A stretch of DNA of 44,757 nt from Gammaproteobacteria bacterium (GTDB taxonomy: Bacteria; Pseudomonadota; Gammaproteobacteria; Xanthomonadales; Rhodanobacteraceae), in NCBI GenBank assembly GCA_004295005.1, contig SHNG01000122.1, positions 1-44,757 on the forward strand, given 5' to 3'. Positions 1 through 8,490 of this stretch are shown here, piece after piece. The notes below the pieces were generated by a model, which worked only from the letters and a program-made list of their open reading frames with translations, was not told the origin of the DNA and searched no databases. Position 1 is the first letter of the stretch. Each line of letters opens with the position of its first letter. Position numbers and translations under genes: made by a program.

Positions 1-86
1 CATTCGCCCGCAGACCGCTGCTCCACCCTGCCATTCTCGTCATGTTCGGCTTCCGGAATTCATGGCACTCGGCTGAAGCGAAAGGC

Positions 87-297
87 ACTGGATCCCGGAT
101 AGCGCTGCGCGCTTCCGGGATGACGGATTTGGTGGATGCGCTGCACTTACCCCCCTACGGTTGCGCGCTTCCGGGATGACGAGCTTGGGGCAACACAAAT
201 CAAGCTGTCTTCCCGGCGCACGCCGGGACCCATATTGATTTCAATGGCATGTTTCCAAAAAGGAGGAATGGATTCCGGCTTGCGCCGGAATGACGGC
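87..297. repeat. Cluster of dispersed palindromic repeats
   Basis: Bases 1-309 hold no gene I can support. They contain several short palindromes of one family. One at 87-125 has arms ATCCCGGA and TCCGGGAT around a GC-rich inner stem, flanked by CACTGG and GACGG. A half copy ending CCGGGATGACGA lies at about 150-181. A short variant with CCCGGC/GCCGGG arms lies at about 209-231. A copy at 272-291 has ATTCCGGC/GCCGGAAT arms and a TTGC loop. Related copies recur near 12251, 19428 and 36702. The last copy sits just beyond the stop of the minus-strand gene ending at 310 and could act as a 3' hairpin. Function is inferred only. Confidence 0.75.
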
Positions 298-309
298 ATG
301 AACAGCCCG

Positions 310-2529
310 CTAGGGAATGACAAAGTCATACAGGATTTCCGCGTCTGCGCCACTGCGGTGAGTGAAATGCCACCACTCCATCGGGTAGTTGTTGAAACCT
401 TCAGCCTGCATGGCATCCCGCAACAAGCGGCGATTGGCACGCTGTTCGGGCGTAATCTGCGGGGAATCGGTGTTTGCACGCGGATCGAATAGATCGAAAG
501 GGGTTCCCATGTCGAGCATGCGGCAAGCGCTCTTGCCGGGCGCACATTGCTCAAGGCTGAGATCCACCGTGTAACCCTTGCTGTGCCCGGAAACCGGAGC
601 GATGTAGTCGCCGAGCAGCGCCGACTTGTCGAGGTTTGGATAGTGGCGTGCGCGGGTTGCCTGGTCTGCCGGATCTTTTGCCCAGTGCACGAACTCGTGC
701 ACGGCACGGGCCGGCCGATAGCAATCGAAAACGTGCAGGCGCATGGAATTCTTCTCCAGCGCCCTCTGTACGCGCGCCAGCGCCGCCGCAGCATCCGCCT
801 TGAGCAGGCAACGGGGTTTGGCGTAGCCATCGATCGGACGACCGACAAAGTTGTCCGCGCCTGCGTAGCGCATGTCGATGCCAATTCCGCGCGAGAGCCT
901 GGCCACGTCGAGCATGCCGGCGGCCGATGCACTGCGTGCATTGGACACTGTGGGATTCCCTGCGAAATTTGCAGAAGCCAGTGAAGCGCCATTCGGACAC
1001 TCTGCTGTCCGCGTGAAGGCCAGATCCTCGTAATCGAAACTGAAGTCGCCTTCGGGATCGACCTTGGCCATGCGCATCTGCTGCGGGCCCTCGCCCGCCG
1101 GAAAATCCAGCCAGGCCTCCAGATCGACCGCATCGTCATCCCAGTCGACGAGCCAGCGCTTGCCTACGTGCACCACCCGGCCGCTCAGCATTGGCGACTT
1201 GAGCGAACCAAAGCGCACTTCGCCATCCTTCGCGCAAATCTGCACCTCGCCAAACCAGGGATCACGCCAGACCCCGAGCCGGTTGGTTGCCTCTGCGGGC
1301 GCAACCGCGATACGGCCCGCCGTGTCGACAACATCCGTTTCGGTTGTCGAAGTGCGCGGCTGTTCCAACTCATCGGCCAGCGCCGTCACGCTCTGCGCCT
1401 GGCCTGGGCGGGTGAAGTATCGGGTCAGCACGTCGGTGAGCACCGTACGCGCCGCATCGCCTTCGCCATTGGTCATCATCACGAAACCGCTCTTGCGATC
1501 CGGCAACAACATCATCACCGAGTACATGCCCGACAGGGTGCCGGTGTGCGAAACCGTCCACTGCCCATCGACATCGGCAAGCCGGAAGCCATAGGCATAA
1601 GCGTAGAAATGGGTATTGCCATGCGCCTTGCGCCAGTCGGAAATCGGCATGGGCGTGCGTGCCGTCCACATGAGCTTGCGCTGTTCGACAGACAACCATT
1701 CAAGATGCTTGGCATCCGGGTCCAGCCAGTTGCCCGCCCATTTCAGCATGGCATCGAGACTGCAACGGATGCCGCCTGCCGCCGCCGAGGTGATGACCGG
1801 CACGCGGCCTTCATCGACGCTACTGGGCACATTGCGGCCATCACGCCAGACATGCGGCTGCGCGATATTGTCCGTTGGTGTGACTTGCCACTCGCCCACG
1901 CGGCAATCGAGACCGAGCGGATCGAAAACCTCGCGCTTGACCAGCGCCTCGTAGGGCAACCCAGCCACTGCCGCTGCCACTTCACCGGCCACCACATACA
2001 GCAAATTATCGTAGGCGTAGCCCGAGCGAAAACTGTAAGCCGGCTTGATATGGCCAAGTCCGGCAATGATGTCGGACCGCGTGAAGTGGTTGGGTTCCGG
2101 CCACAGCATCAGGTCACCGCCGCCTTCCGGCAAGCCGCTGTTGTGCACCAGCAGATCACCAATCTGCAAGTTGCGCGTGACCCAGGGATCGAACATGCGG
2201 AATGACGGCAAGCGCGTGACCACCGCATCGTCCCACTTGAGCTTTCCGGCATCGACCAAGCGTGCCAAGGTACTCGCCGTCATCGCCTTGCTGTTGGAGG
2301 CAATCTTGAACAGGGTGTTCGAGTCGATCTTGCGGCCGCTGCCGACGATCAATTCGCCTTGCGTGCGTTTGTACACGACGCGACCGTTCTCGATCACGCC
2401 CACGGCAAGGCCGGGCAGGTGGAAGCGTTGCATGGCCGCTTCGAAGGCGGCATCCAAGCCCTGGTTTGCCGCCGCAGGAGCCGCGAGCAACATGCCAAGC
2501 AGCAATGAAGGAACACGCCATCGATTCAT
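310..2529 (-). CDS. Fused serine beta-lactamase-like hydrolase / D-Ala-D-Ala dipeptidase (VanX/DdpX-like)
   Basis: This is a 739-residue exported two-enzyme protein. A signal peptide (MNRWRVPSLLLGMLLAAPAAA) precedes a class C beta-lactamase/D,D-carboxypeptidase-type domain with the SxxK pair S78/K81, a YDN motif at about 173-175 and HTG at about 328-330. A linker region follows. The C-terminal 190 residues are an M15D dipeptidase with the zinc and catalytic pattern SGHSKGYTVD (H649, D656) and EWWH (E718, H721). Known families suggest removal of terminal D-Ala from peptides and hydrolysis of D-Ala-D-Ala in the periplasm. ATG 2529 is chosen because it overlaps the lysA stop as ATGA; a GTG at 2541 is the alternative. 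It is the last gene of the operon. The first domain could instead be an esterase; motif calls for both domains are firm. Confidence 0.9.
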   Translation of the reverse strand: MNRWRVPSLLLGMLLAAPAAANQGLDAAFEAAMQRFHLPGLAVGVIENGRVVYKRTQGELIVGSGRKIDSNTLFKIASNSKAMTASTLARLVDAGKLKWDDAVVTRLPSFRMFDPWVTRNLQIGDLLVHNSGLPEGGGDLMLWPEPNHFTRSDIIAGLGHIKPAYSFRSGYAYDNLLYVVAGEVAAAVAGLPYEALVKREVFDPLGLDCRVGEWQVTPTDNIAQPHVWRDGRNVPSSVDEGRVPVITSAAAGGIRCSLDAMLKWAGNWLDPDAKHLEWLSVEQRKLMWTARTPMPISDWRKAHGNTHFYAYAYGFRLADVDGQWTVSHTGTLSGMYSVMMLLPDRKSGFVMMTNGEGDAARTVLTDVLTRYFTRPGQAQSVTALADELEQPRTSTTETDVVDTAGRIAVAPAEATNRLGVWRDPWFGEVQICAKDGEVRFGSLKSPMLSGRVVHVGKRWLVDWDDDAVDLEAWLDFPAGEGPQQMRMAKVDPEGDFSFDYEDLAFTRTAECPNGASLASANFAGNPTVSNARSASAAGMLDVARLSRGIGIDMRYAGADNFVGRPIDGYAKPRCLLKADAAAALARVQRALEKNSMRLHVFDCYRPARAVHEFVHWAKDPADQATRARHYPNLDKSALLGDYIAPVSGHSKGYTVDLSLEQCAPGKSACRMLDMGTPFDLFDPRANTDSPQITPEQRANRRLLRDAMQAEGFNNYPMEWWHFTHRSGADAEILYDFVIP

Positions 2530-3851
2530 GCGCTGATCCACTGTGGTGAAGTCACCTCACCGGCAATCATCGCATCCAGGCTCTGGCGTTGCCGTATCAG
2601 CGCACTGCGACCGTCATCGATCATCACTTCGGCAAGCAGGGGTCGCGAGTTGTAGCTCGATGCCATCGATGTGCCATAGGCACCGGTGGTCTTGATGGCC
2701 AGCAGATCACCGGCCTGACACTCGGGCAGCTCGCGGGCCAGCGCGAAAGTATCACCGGTTTCGCAGACCGGCCCGACGATGTCGTAGGCAATCATTGGCC
2801 CACTCGCCTGCCTTACAGCCACGATGTCATGCCAGGCCTCGTACAGGCTCGGGCGCAGCAGATCATTCATGGCCGCATCAATGATGAGAAAGCGCCGCTG
2901 CTCGCCCTGCTTGACGCGGATCACGCGGGTCAGCAGGACGCCCGCTTCGGCGACCAGCCAACGCCCGGGCTCCAGCACGATGCGCCCGCGGAATTCACGC
3001 AGTGCGTGACGCACCACCTCGACATAGGCGGCGACATCCGGCGGATGGTCGTGACCTTCGCGATAGCACACGCCAAGTCCACCACCCACATCGATGCTGG
3101 TGATGGCATGGCCCGCCGCCACCAGTTCACGATGGAATTCGGCAACACGATCCAGCGCCTGGCGGAATGGCCCGAGATCAAGGATCTGCGAGCCGATATG
3201 CACATGCAGCCCATCCAGGCGCACGTTGGGGCGTTGTCGCGCCTGCTCAAACCAGGTGCGGGCTTCGCTCATGCCGACGCCAAACTTGTTTTCCGCCTTG
3301 CCCGTGGAAATCTTGGCGTGGGTCAAAGCGTCCACATCGGGATTCACGCGCACTGCCGCACAGGCAATGAGTCCGCGTTGTGCAGCAACCCGTTGCAGGC
3401 CATCGAGTTCATCCACCGATTCGACATTGAAGCGACCCACGCCACATTCCAGGGCCCGGGACATTTCCGCTTCGGTCTTGCCGACCCCGGAAAACACCAT
3501 TCGACTCCCTGAAATACCCGCGCGCAGGCAGCGCTCGAGTTCACCGACGGACACGATGTCCGCGCCTACGCCGTTTTCCGCCATCAAATTGAGGATGGCA
3601 TGGCAACTGTTGGCCTTGGCCGCAAAGCAAACCAACGCGTCCAGACCCTGCAGGGCGGCGTGCAGGCTGCGGATGCGATTGCGGATTGCGTTGGCCGAAT
3701 ACACCTGAAGTGGCGTGCCGTGACGGGCGGCGAGCGAATCGGCATTGACGCCTTCGAGCACACCTTCGGGACGGTCCACGGAGCCGGACGGGGAATCCAT
3801 CCGGCCCTCGCCAAGCGACCCGCCGAAACGGGTCGCTTCAACAGACATCAT
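2526..3851 (-). CDS. lysA: Diaminopimelate decarboxylase
   Basis: This is a PLP-dependent fold-III decarboxylase that converts meso-diaminopimelate to L-lysine in the cytoplasm. Visible features are the PLP lysine in CFAAKANS (K79), HIGSQ (218-222), the phosphate-binding GGGLG (256-260), EPGR (294-297), CETGD with the catalytic Cys363, and the substrate tyrosine in AYG (Y392). Residues 323-342 (IIDAAMNDLL onward) match the family well. The first ATG overlaps the TonB receptor stop as TGATG, which suggests coupled translation; an internal ATG at 3800 has a better Shine-Dalgarno (GAGGG) and may be the real start. The stop overlaps the next gene as ATGA. Its place among murein-peptide genes, away from other lysine-synthesis genes, suggests a role in using scavenged DAP (inference). 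Confidence 0.93.
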   Translation of the reverse strand: MMSVEATRFGGSLGEGRMDSPSGSVDRPEGVLEGVNADSLAARHGTPLQVYSANAIRNRIRSLHAALQGLDALVCFAAKANSCHAILNLMAENGVGADIVSVGELERCLRAGISGSRMVFSGVGKTEAEMSRALECGVGRFNVESVDELDGLQRVAAQRGLIACAAVRVNPDVDALTHAKISTGKAENKFGVGMSEARTWFEQARQRPNVRLDGLHVHIGSQILDLGPFRQALDRVAEFHRELVAAGHAITSIDVGGGLGVCYREGHDHPPDVAAYVEVVRHALREFRGRIVLEPGRWLVAEAGVLLTRVIRVKQGEQRRFLIIDAAMNDLLRPSLYEAWHDIVAVRQASGPMIAYDIVGPVCETGDTFALARELPECQAGDLLAIKTTGAYGTSMASSYNSRPLLAEVMIDDGRSALIRQRQSLDAMIAGEVTSPQWISA

Positions 3852-6814
3852 CAGAAATTGACCGTGACGGTCAACTGGCCGTAGCGCGGCGTCTGGTAAC
3901 CGGTCGGCTGACGATAGGTCGGATTGATGAAGCCAATATCCGATTCGAGCTGGTCATCCACTTCGATCACCTTTTCCGAGTTGAACAGGTTGTACACCGC
4001 CAGCTTCACGCGCAGGTCGCCCCTGCCCAGGGGCTGGTAGTAGCTGACGTTGGCACCGAGTGTGTAGGTCCACGGCAGGCGACCGGCAACCCCGCGCGGG
4101 CTGGCCTCGTACACGCGCTGCGACGGGTTTTCCGATTCGCAATTGGCCACGCAAATGAAGTTGCTGTGGTAATTGGTGCCATCGAACGGGTTGCCTACGC
4201 CGAACGCATTGACCGGGCGTCCCGATTCCGCAATCAGGTTGGCACCCACCTGCCAGTGATCATTGAAGCCATAGGCGCCACGGAACTTGAACTGGTGGCG
4301 ACGATCGTTGGGCAGGAATCCGTTGCCACCGTAATTGACCCAGGGATCGTCGAAGTTTTCGGTGCGACCGGTATCGGCAAAGTCGGTATCGGAATTGACC
4401 GGACCCTCGGCATTGCCCTCGCTGTAAGAAAGCGTGTAGGACGCATTGAAAGACCAGTGATTGTCCCAGGCGCGATCGATCTGCAACTCCAGCGCCTTGT
4501 AGGTACGCTTGGGCTTTTCGAAACCGGCCTCGCCCATGTAATTGCCATCGTCGTCGTACAAGGCCCAGCCGGCTTCCGAGGTGTCGATGGTGACATAGGC
4601 ATCATTTTCGCCATCACAATCGGTGTCGGTATAGACGGTGGCATCCCCACCCGGATTGCCCATGATGTAGCCGATATAGCCCGGCGATCCATCACAGAGT
4701 ATGCCGTTCGAGGTCAGTTCCATGTCATCGATGGCATTGGTCAGATCACGGAAAATGGCGCGTGCGCCAACCGACCACTTCTCACCCATCATCGACTGGA
4801 AGCCGAGGATCAATTCATCCTGGTAGACCGGGTCCATGTTCTTGTCGACTTCGCCGCGCAGGTCGCCCACCGTGCCATCACCTTGCGAGTCATCGACCGG
4901 ACCGATCTGCGGCCCGAGAATCGGACGCTGGTAGATGCTGCCGTTGTACTCGAAATCCTCCAGCCCATTGAACACGTAGAAGGTGCGCACATCGGCAAAG
5001 CCGCCGGCCTGCTTGATGTTGATCACGTTGGCTACCGGCAGGAAGTAACGGCCCAAGGTGCCGAAGATCTTGGTGCGGCCATCACCCACGGTGTCCCAAG
5101 TGAAGCCGAAGCGCGGGGCCAGCATGTCGTCGATCTTGATATAGCTGTCGCCATCCGAGTTCTTGTTGTCGAAGGCCTCCATGCGCAAGCCGGCATTGAA
5201 AATGAAGTTTGGGGTGATTGACCAGTTGTCTTCCAGGTAATACGCCGAGTTGATGCTTTCAAAGGTGCCATCCACCTCGTTGGTGCGCGTGCGCACGTAG
5301 GCGGTCACGCCATCCGGAACCACGCCGCCATTGGCCAGGGTTGTACCGGGTTCCGTGTCATAGATTTCATACAACAGGCGATCCGGACCGGGATAGAACT
5401 GACTGTGGTCCGAGGTATTGGTTTCGTGGTCCAGGCCAAACCTGAGCAGGTGATCACCCAGTGCCCATTCGAAATCCAGGCGTGCTGCCTCTCGCGTGTC
5501 GAGTCGTTCGGCCACTGTGGAGGTGCTCGTGCAGCCAATGTCGCCGTTGCCGACATCACGGCGATCACGGATGCGATTGCAGTTGATGTCATTCAGACTC
5601 GACTGCGCAAACTCGCGTTCGTTCTCGCCATACATGGCCTTCATCGAGAAACTGTCGGTGAGATAGCCGGTGTAGGTGGCCGACCAGTTGGTACCGCCGT
5701 TGTCGATGAAGCGCGTATTCGAGTACTCGCCGCGATTTCCGGAAGCCAGGTCGAACTGGTAGATGTCGGTGGCCGTGCTGTTGGAATCACCAAAGCCCAG
5801 GAATTCCAGCAAGTGGTTGTCGTTGATCTGCCAATCGAGCTTGGCGCCCCAGAATCCGTCATCGGCATCGCCTTCGTTGAGCAGATTGCCGGTGCTGGTC
5901 GTGTTGCTGGGTTGGTAGTCGCGTGCTTCGTACAAGGCGTAGAAGAACAACTTGTCCTTGACGATGGGACCGGATGCGTAGACGTTCAAATTGCGTCGCT
6001 CGTACTCGTCGTAACTGGAGATGTAGTACGGGTTGCCCTCTGCATCGTAATGATCGCTGCCTTCGGTTTGCAGGAAGCTGGGCTCCCATACTGCCTCCGC
6101 ACCGAACTTGAACTCGTTGGTGCCCGACTGGGTGACCGCATTGATCACGCCGCCGGTGGTGCGACCAAACTCCACCGAATAGCCGCCGGTCTTGATCTGG
6201 AATTCCTTGTAGAAGGAATAAGGCACCGAGGAGAAACCCACCCGGTTGTAGAAGTCGGTGACATTGAGGCCGTTGATGTAGACGGTGTTCTCGGCAACCG
6301 AGGATCCACCAAAGGAAATGCCGCCGAACTCACCCTCGATCACGCCCGGAGCGAGCAAGGCAACGGCAAGAGGATCACGCTCAACCGGTATCCTCTCCAA
6401 CTCCATCTTGTTGACGTTGGTGGCGCTCTCCATCGAGGTGACATCAACGGCCTGGACTGCCCCGGCAGTAACCACGATGGTGCCCAGGGTGCCCTCGGCT
6501 GCCCCGATGTTGACGGTGGTGGCCACACCCAGGTTCACGGTGACAGGTACGGGCTTGTCCGCAGAACTGGAGCTCAAGGAATAGTTGCCAACCGGCAGGA
6601 ACGGAAAACGATAGTTGCCGTTCGCATCGGCGGTCACCGAACGGGTGAAGCCGGTTTCCGGATTGGTCACCGTGACCGTGGCCCCGGAACCGGTTCGACC
6701 GAGCACGGAACCATCGGAATTGCCGGCATGGGCGGCAGGCAAGGCAAACGCGAAGCACAAGCCCAGTGCCATGTTCAGGGCAGACTTTCTCAACACTCGA
6801 TTGCTGCGGTTCAT
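3851..6814 (-). CDS. TonB-dependent outer-membrane receptor, Oar-like with N-terminal carboxypeptidase-regulatory-like domain
   Basis: The 987-residue protein has a signal peptide ending in AHA at residue 30 and a carboxypeptidase-regulatory-like beta-sandwich at about 33-107. A TonB-box-like stretch, GTIVVTA (111-117), is followed by a plug with GGYSVEFGRTTGGVINAVTQ and a long beta-barrel ending in the terminal Phe typical of outer-membrane proteins. The start at 6814 is chosen for its purine-rich Shine-Dalgarno (GAGGGGAAAAGAGA region) and the signal peptide; a longer reading frame to 6928 would overlap the upstream gene. It lies 37 nt after the transglutaminase-like gene and overlaps lysA by one base. 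The family imports or binds large substrates with TonB energy; the murein-peptide substrate suggested by the neighbours is inference. Confidence 0.92.
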   Translation of the reverse strand: MNRSNRVLRKSALNMALGLCFAFALPAAHAGNSDGSVLGRTGSGATVTVTNPETGFTRSVTADANGNYRFPFLPVGNYSLSSSSADKPVPVTVNLGVATTVNIGAAEGTLGTIVVTAGAVQAVDVTSMESATNVNKMELERIPVERDPLAVALLAPGVIEGEFGGISFGGSSVAENTVYINGLNVTDFYNRVGFSSVPYSFYKEFQIKTGGYSVEFGRTTGGVINAVTQSGTNEFKFGAEAVWEPSFLQTEGSDHYDAEGNPYYISSYDEYERRNLNVYASGPIVKDKLFFYALYEARDYQPSNTTSTGNLLNEGDADDGFWGAKLDWQINDNHLLEFLGFGDSNSTATDIYQFDLASGNRGEYSNTRFIDNGGTNWSATYTGYLTDSFSMKAMYGENEREFAQSSLNDINCNRIRDRRDVGNGDIGCTSTSTVAERLDTREAARLDFEWALGDHLLRFGLDHETNTSDHSQFYPGPDRLLYEIYDTEPGTTLANGGVVPDGVTAYVRTRTNEVDGTFESINSAYYLEDNWSITPNFIFNAGLRMEAFDNKNSDGDSYIKIDDMLAPRFGFTWDTVGDGRTKIFGTLGRYFLPVANVINIKQAGGFADVRTFYVFNGLEDFEYNGSIYQRPILGPQIGPVDDSQGDGTVGDLRGEVDKNMDPVYQDELILGFQSMMGEKWSVGARAIFRDLTNAIDDMELTSNGILCDGSPGYIGYIMGNPGGDATVYTDTDCDGENDAYVTIDTSEAGWALYDDDGNYMGEAGFEKPKRTYKALELQIDRAWDNHWSFNASYTLSYSEGNAEGPVNSDTDFADTGRTENFDDPWVNYGGNGFLPNDRRHQFKFRGAYGFNDHWQVGANLIAESGRPVNAFGVGNPFDGTNYHSNFICVANCESENPSQRVYEASPRGVAGRLPWTYTLGANVSYYQPLGRGDLRVKLAVYNLFNSEKVIEVDDQLESDIGFINPTYRQPTGYQTPRYGQLTVTVNF

Positions 6815-6851
6815 TTCTCTTTTCCCCTCGGGTTGCCGCATGTGCCTGCGG

Positions 6852-8294
6852 TTATGGTTTCTCGGGCGCGGCAGGTTTGACCTGCCAGGTAAAGTCGTAA
6901 TCCCACTGGTCGAAATACAGATTGCCACCGCTCCACTCCGCCTCCCCGCGCTGCAGGTCGACCGTCTCGGAACGGAAATGCCGCTTGGCCGGAATCAACG
7001 GCTGGCCGTAATCGTCATTGAAGGCAACGCGGTAGGCGTCCTGCCCGCCCAGGTAGAAATTCGCAATTGCCGGATCGGAGCTGTCCAGGCGTCCGCTGGT
7101 AACATCCATGGGAATCCAGCCGTATGGCGCGATGTAGACCTGGCCCCAGTCGTGCAGGTTGCTGTAGTCGCCGTCCGAATAGACCATGCCGGATTGCCAG
7201 CGCGCGGGAATGCCGTTGTATCGGAGCAGGGTGATCAAGAGCAGGGTCTGCTGGCCGCAGTCGGCATGACCGGCGTGCAGGGCGTAGTCGCTGATGTTGC
7301 TGATGGTCGAATACTCGCGTGCCCCTGCCCACGGAACCTGGTCAACCGCCGCATAGAGTTTCTGCGTGATTCGCCAGGGGTTTTTCTCGTCGCCGACGAT
7401 CTGGCGTGACAACAGGCGGATCGATTCGGTGAACAGCACGTGCGGCGCGCGCTCGGCGACAAAGGGCGCCAGCTCGTCGGTAATGGTGGCTGCAACCACC
7501 TTGTCGGCATCGACAGCGACGTAGCGCGCAAACACATCCAGTGCGTAGCTCACCGAAAACACCGTGGGCTTGCCGGCCACGGCAGGCTTCTCCAGGTACA
7601 CGGTGCGCTGCATCGCGGACTCGGGCGCAAGCTGGTGGCGGGATGGTTCGCTGCCGATCAAGCGGATGTTTTCCTGCTGACCCGGCAAGGCACGTGGATA
7701 CGGAATCCATGCGCTCACCGTTTCCCCGGCTGGCACCGCATCGGCATTCACGCTGATGGATTGGGTTATCTCGAGGTGACGCGGAACCACGCTGCTTGCA
7801 TGACCAGCCAATGCGGCATCAATGACTTCGCGATGATGGGCGTTGGCCCGCTCCATCGGCCCGTCGTTGAAAACCACGGCCGGCTTGGCCCGGGCCCGCG
7901 CTTCGGCACTCAAGCGAAACAGGTTTGAAGGCGAGCGATTGAAATAGAGCAGTTTCCCATCGATGAGCTGGTGCTCGAAAAGCCCCATCGCGTCCCAACG
8001 CGCAAACTCGGCATCGTTGAGATCGGCAATGCGCTCACGTACACGCGTCTTGACGGCATCGGCATCCAGGGTGAAATCAAGCAGGATGCGGCGCATGCGT
8101 TCGCGCTGAAACTCGAGGGATGTGCGCGTTTCTGCCGCAAGTGGGGTTTGCGCGAGAGCCGAGGCGATCATCGTCTCCGCCTGCTTGAACTGGCCCTGGT
8201 CAATACTGGCAATGACGAGGTCCAGCGATGCCGGAGGTGAGGCTATCGCGGCCTGCGCAAGCAACATGAGCAGCAATGCATGGCAACGCGGCAT
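6852..8294 (-). CDS. Exported transglutaminase-like protein
   Basis: The protein has about 480 residues and starts with a signal-like sequence (MPRCHALLLMLLAQAAIA). The C-terminal half carries the transglutaminase-like triad: Cys346 in GHADCGQQ, His381 in NLHDWGQVY and Asp397 in WIPMDV, counted from ATG 8294. The N-terminal half (about 25-240) has no motif I recognise. Bacterial members of this superfamily are often cysteine peptidases or amidases rather than crosslinkers, so peptide hydrolysis in the periplasm fits the cluster (inference). In-frame ATGs at 8345 and 8399 are alternatives; the candidate promoter at 8382-8410 makes 8399 unlikely. It is the first gene of the minus-strand operon, opposite the DUF819 operon. 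Confidence 0.85.
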   Translation of the reverse strand: MPRCHALLLMLLAQAAIASPPASLDLVIASIDQGQFKQAETMIASALAQTPLAAETRTSLEFQRERMRRILLDFTLDADAVKTRVRERIADLNDAEFARWDAMGLFEHQLIDGKLLYFNRSPSNLFRLSAEARARAKPAVVFNDGPMERANAHHREVIDAALAGHASSVVPRHLEITQSISVNADAVPAGETVSAWIPYPRALPGQQENIRLIGSEPSRHQLAPESAMQRTVYLEKPAVAGKPTVFSVSYALDVFARYVAVDADKVVAATITDELAPFVAERAPHVLFTESIRLLSRQIVGDEKNPWRITQKLYAAVDQVPWAGAREYSTISNISDYALHAGHADCGQQTLLLITLLRYNGIPARWQSGMVYSDGDYSNLHDWGQVYIAPYGWIPMDVTSGRLDSSDPAIANFYLGGQDAYRVAFNDDYGQPLIPAKRHFRSETVDLQRGEAEWSGGNLYFDQWDYDFTWQVKPAAPEKP

Positions 8295-8381
8295 TTGCCG
8301 CTTGCGCTGCACACACGTCAAGATCGATACCGCTGCCTGCCGCATCGCGTGGGAATTCCAACTGGAAGGATCCGTGGCGGC

Positions 8382-8410
8382 TGTGTAACACGGTTGCAAT
8401 CGACGGTCAA
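8382..8410 (-). promoter_or_regulatory. Candidate promoter of the transglutaminase-TonB-lysA operon
   Basis: On the minus strand TTGACC (8405-8410) stands 17 nt from TACACA (8382-8387). The -35 box is good and the -10 box is weak. It overlaps the opposing candidate promoter at 8394-8421, so the two operons could be regulated together. Confidence 0.35.
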
Positions 8411-8421
8411 TAATTTATGCT
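8394..8421 (+). promoter_or_regulatory. Candidate promoter of the DUF819-NlpC/P60-epimerase operon
   Basis: TTGCAA (8394-8399) is followed after 16 nt by TATGCT (8416-8421), both partial matches to sigma-70 boxes. This would give a leader of about 60 nt before the ATG at 8491. It is based on sequence similarity only. Confidence 0.3.
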
Positions 8422-8490
8422 TCGCATTATTCGCTCAGGAATCATCTATTCCGCGGCGCACCATTCGGCGCAGGAAGCACAGGGATTCAC

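Noticed and set aside
136-492. 118-codon plus-strand frame at the left edge
   Set aside because: It runs through repeat palindromes and into the antisense of the dipeptidase gene.
5405-6880. 491-codon plus-strand frame opposite the TonB receptor gene
   Set aside because: Antisense shadow in high-GC DNA with no recognisable motifs.
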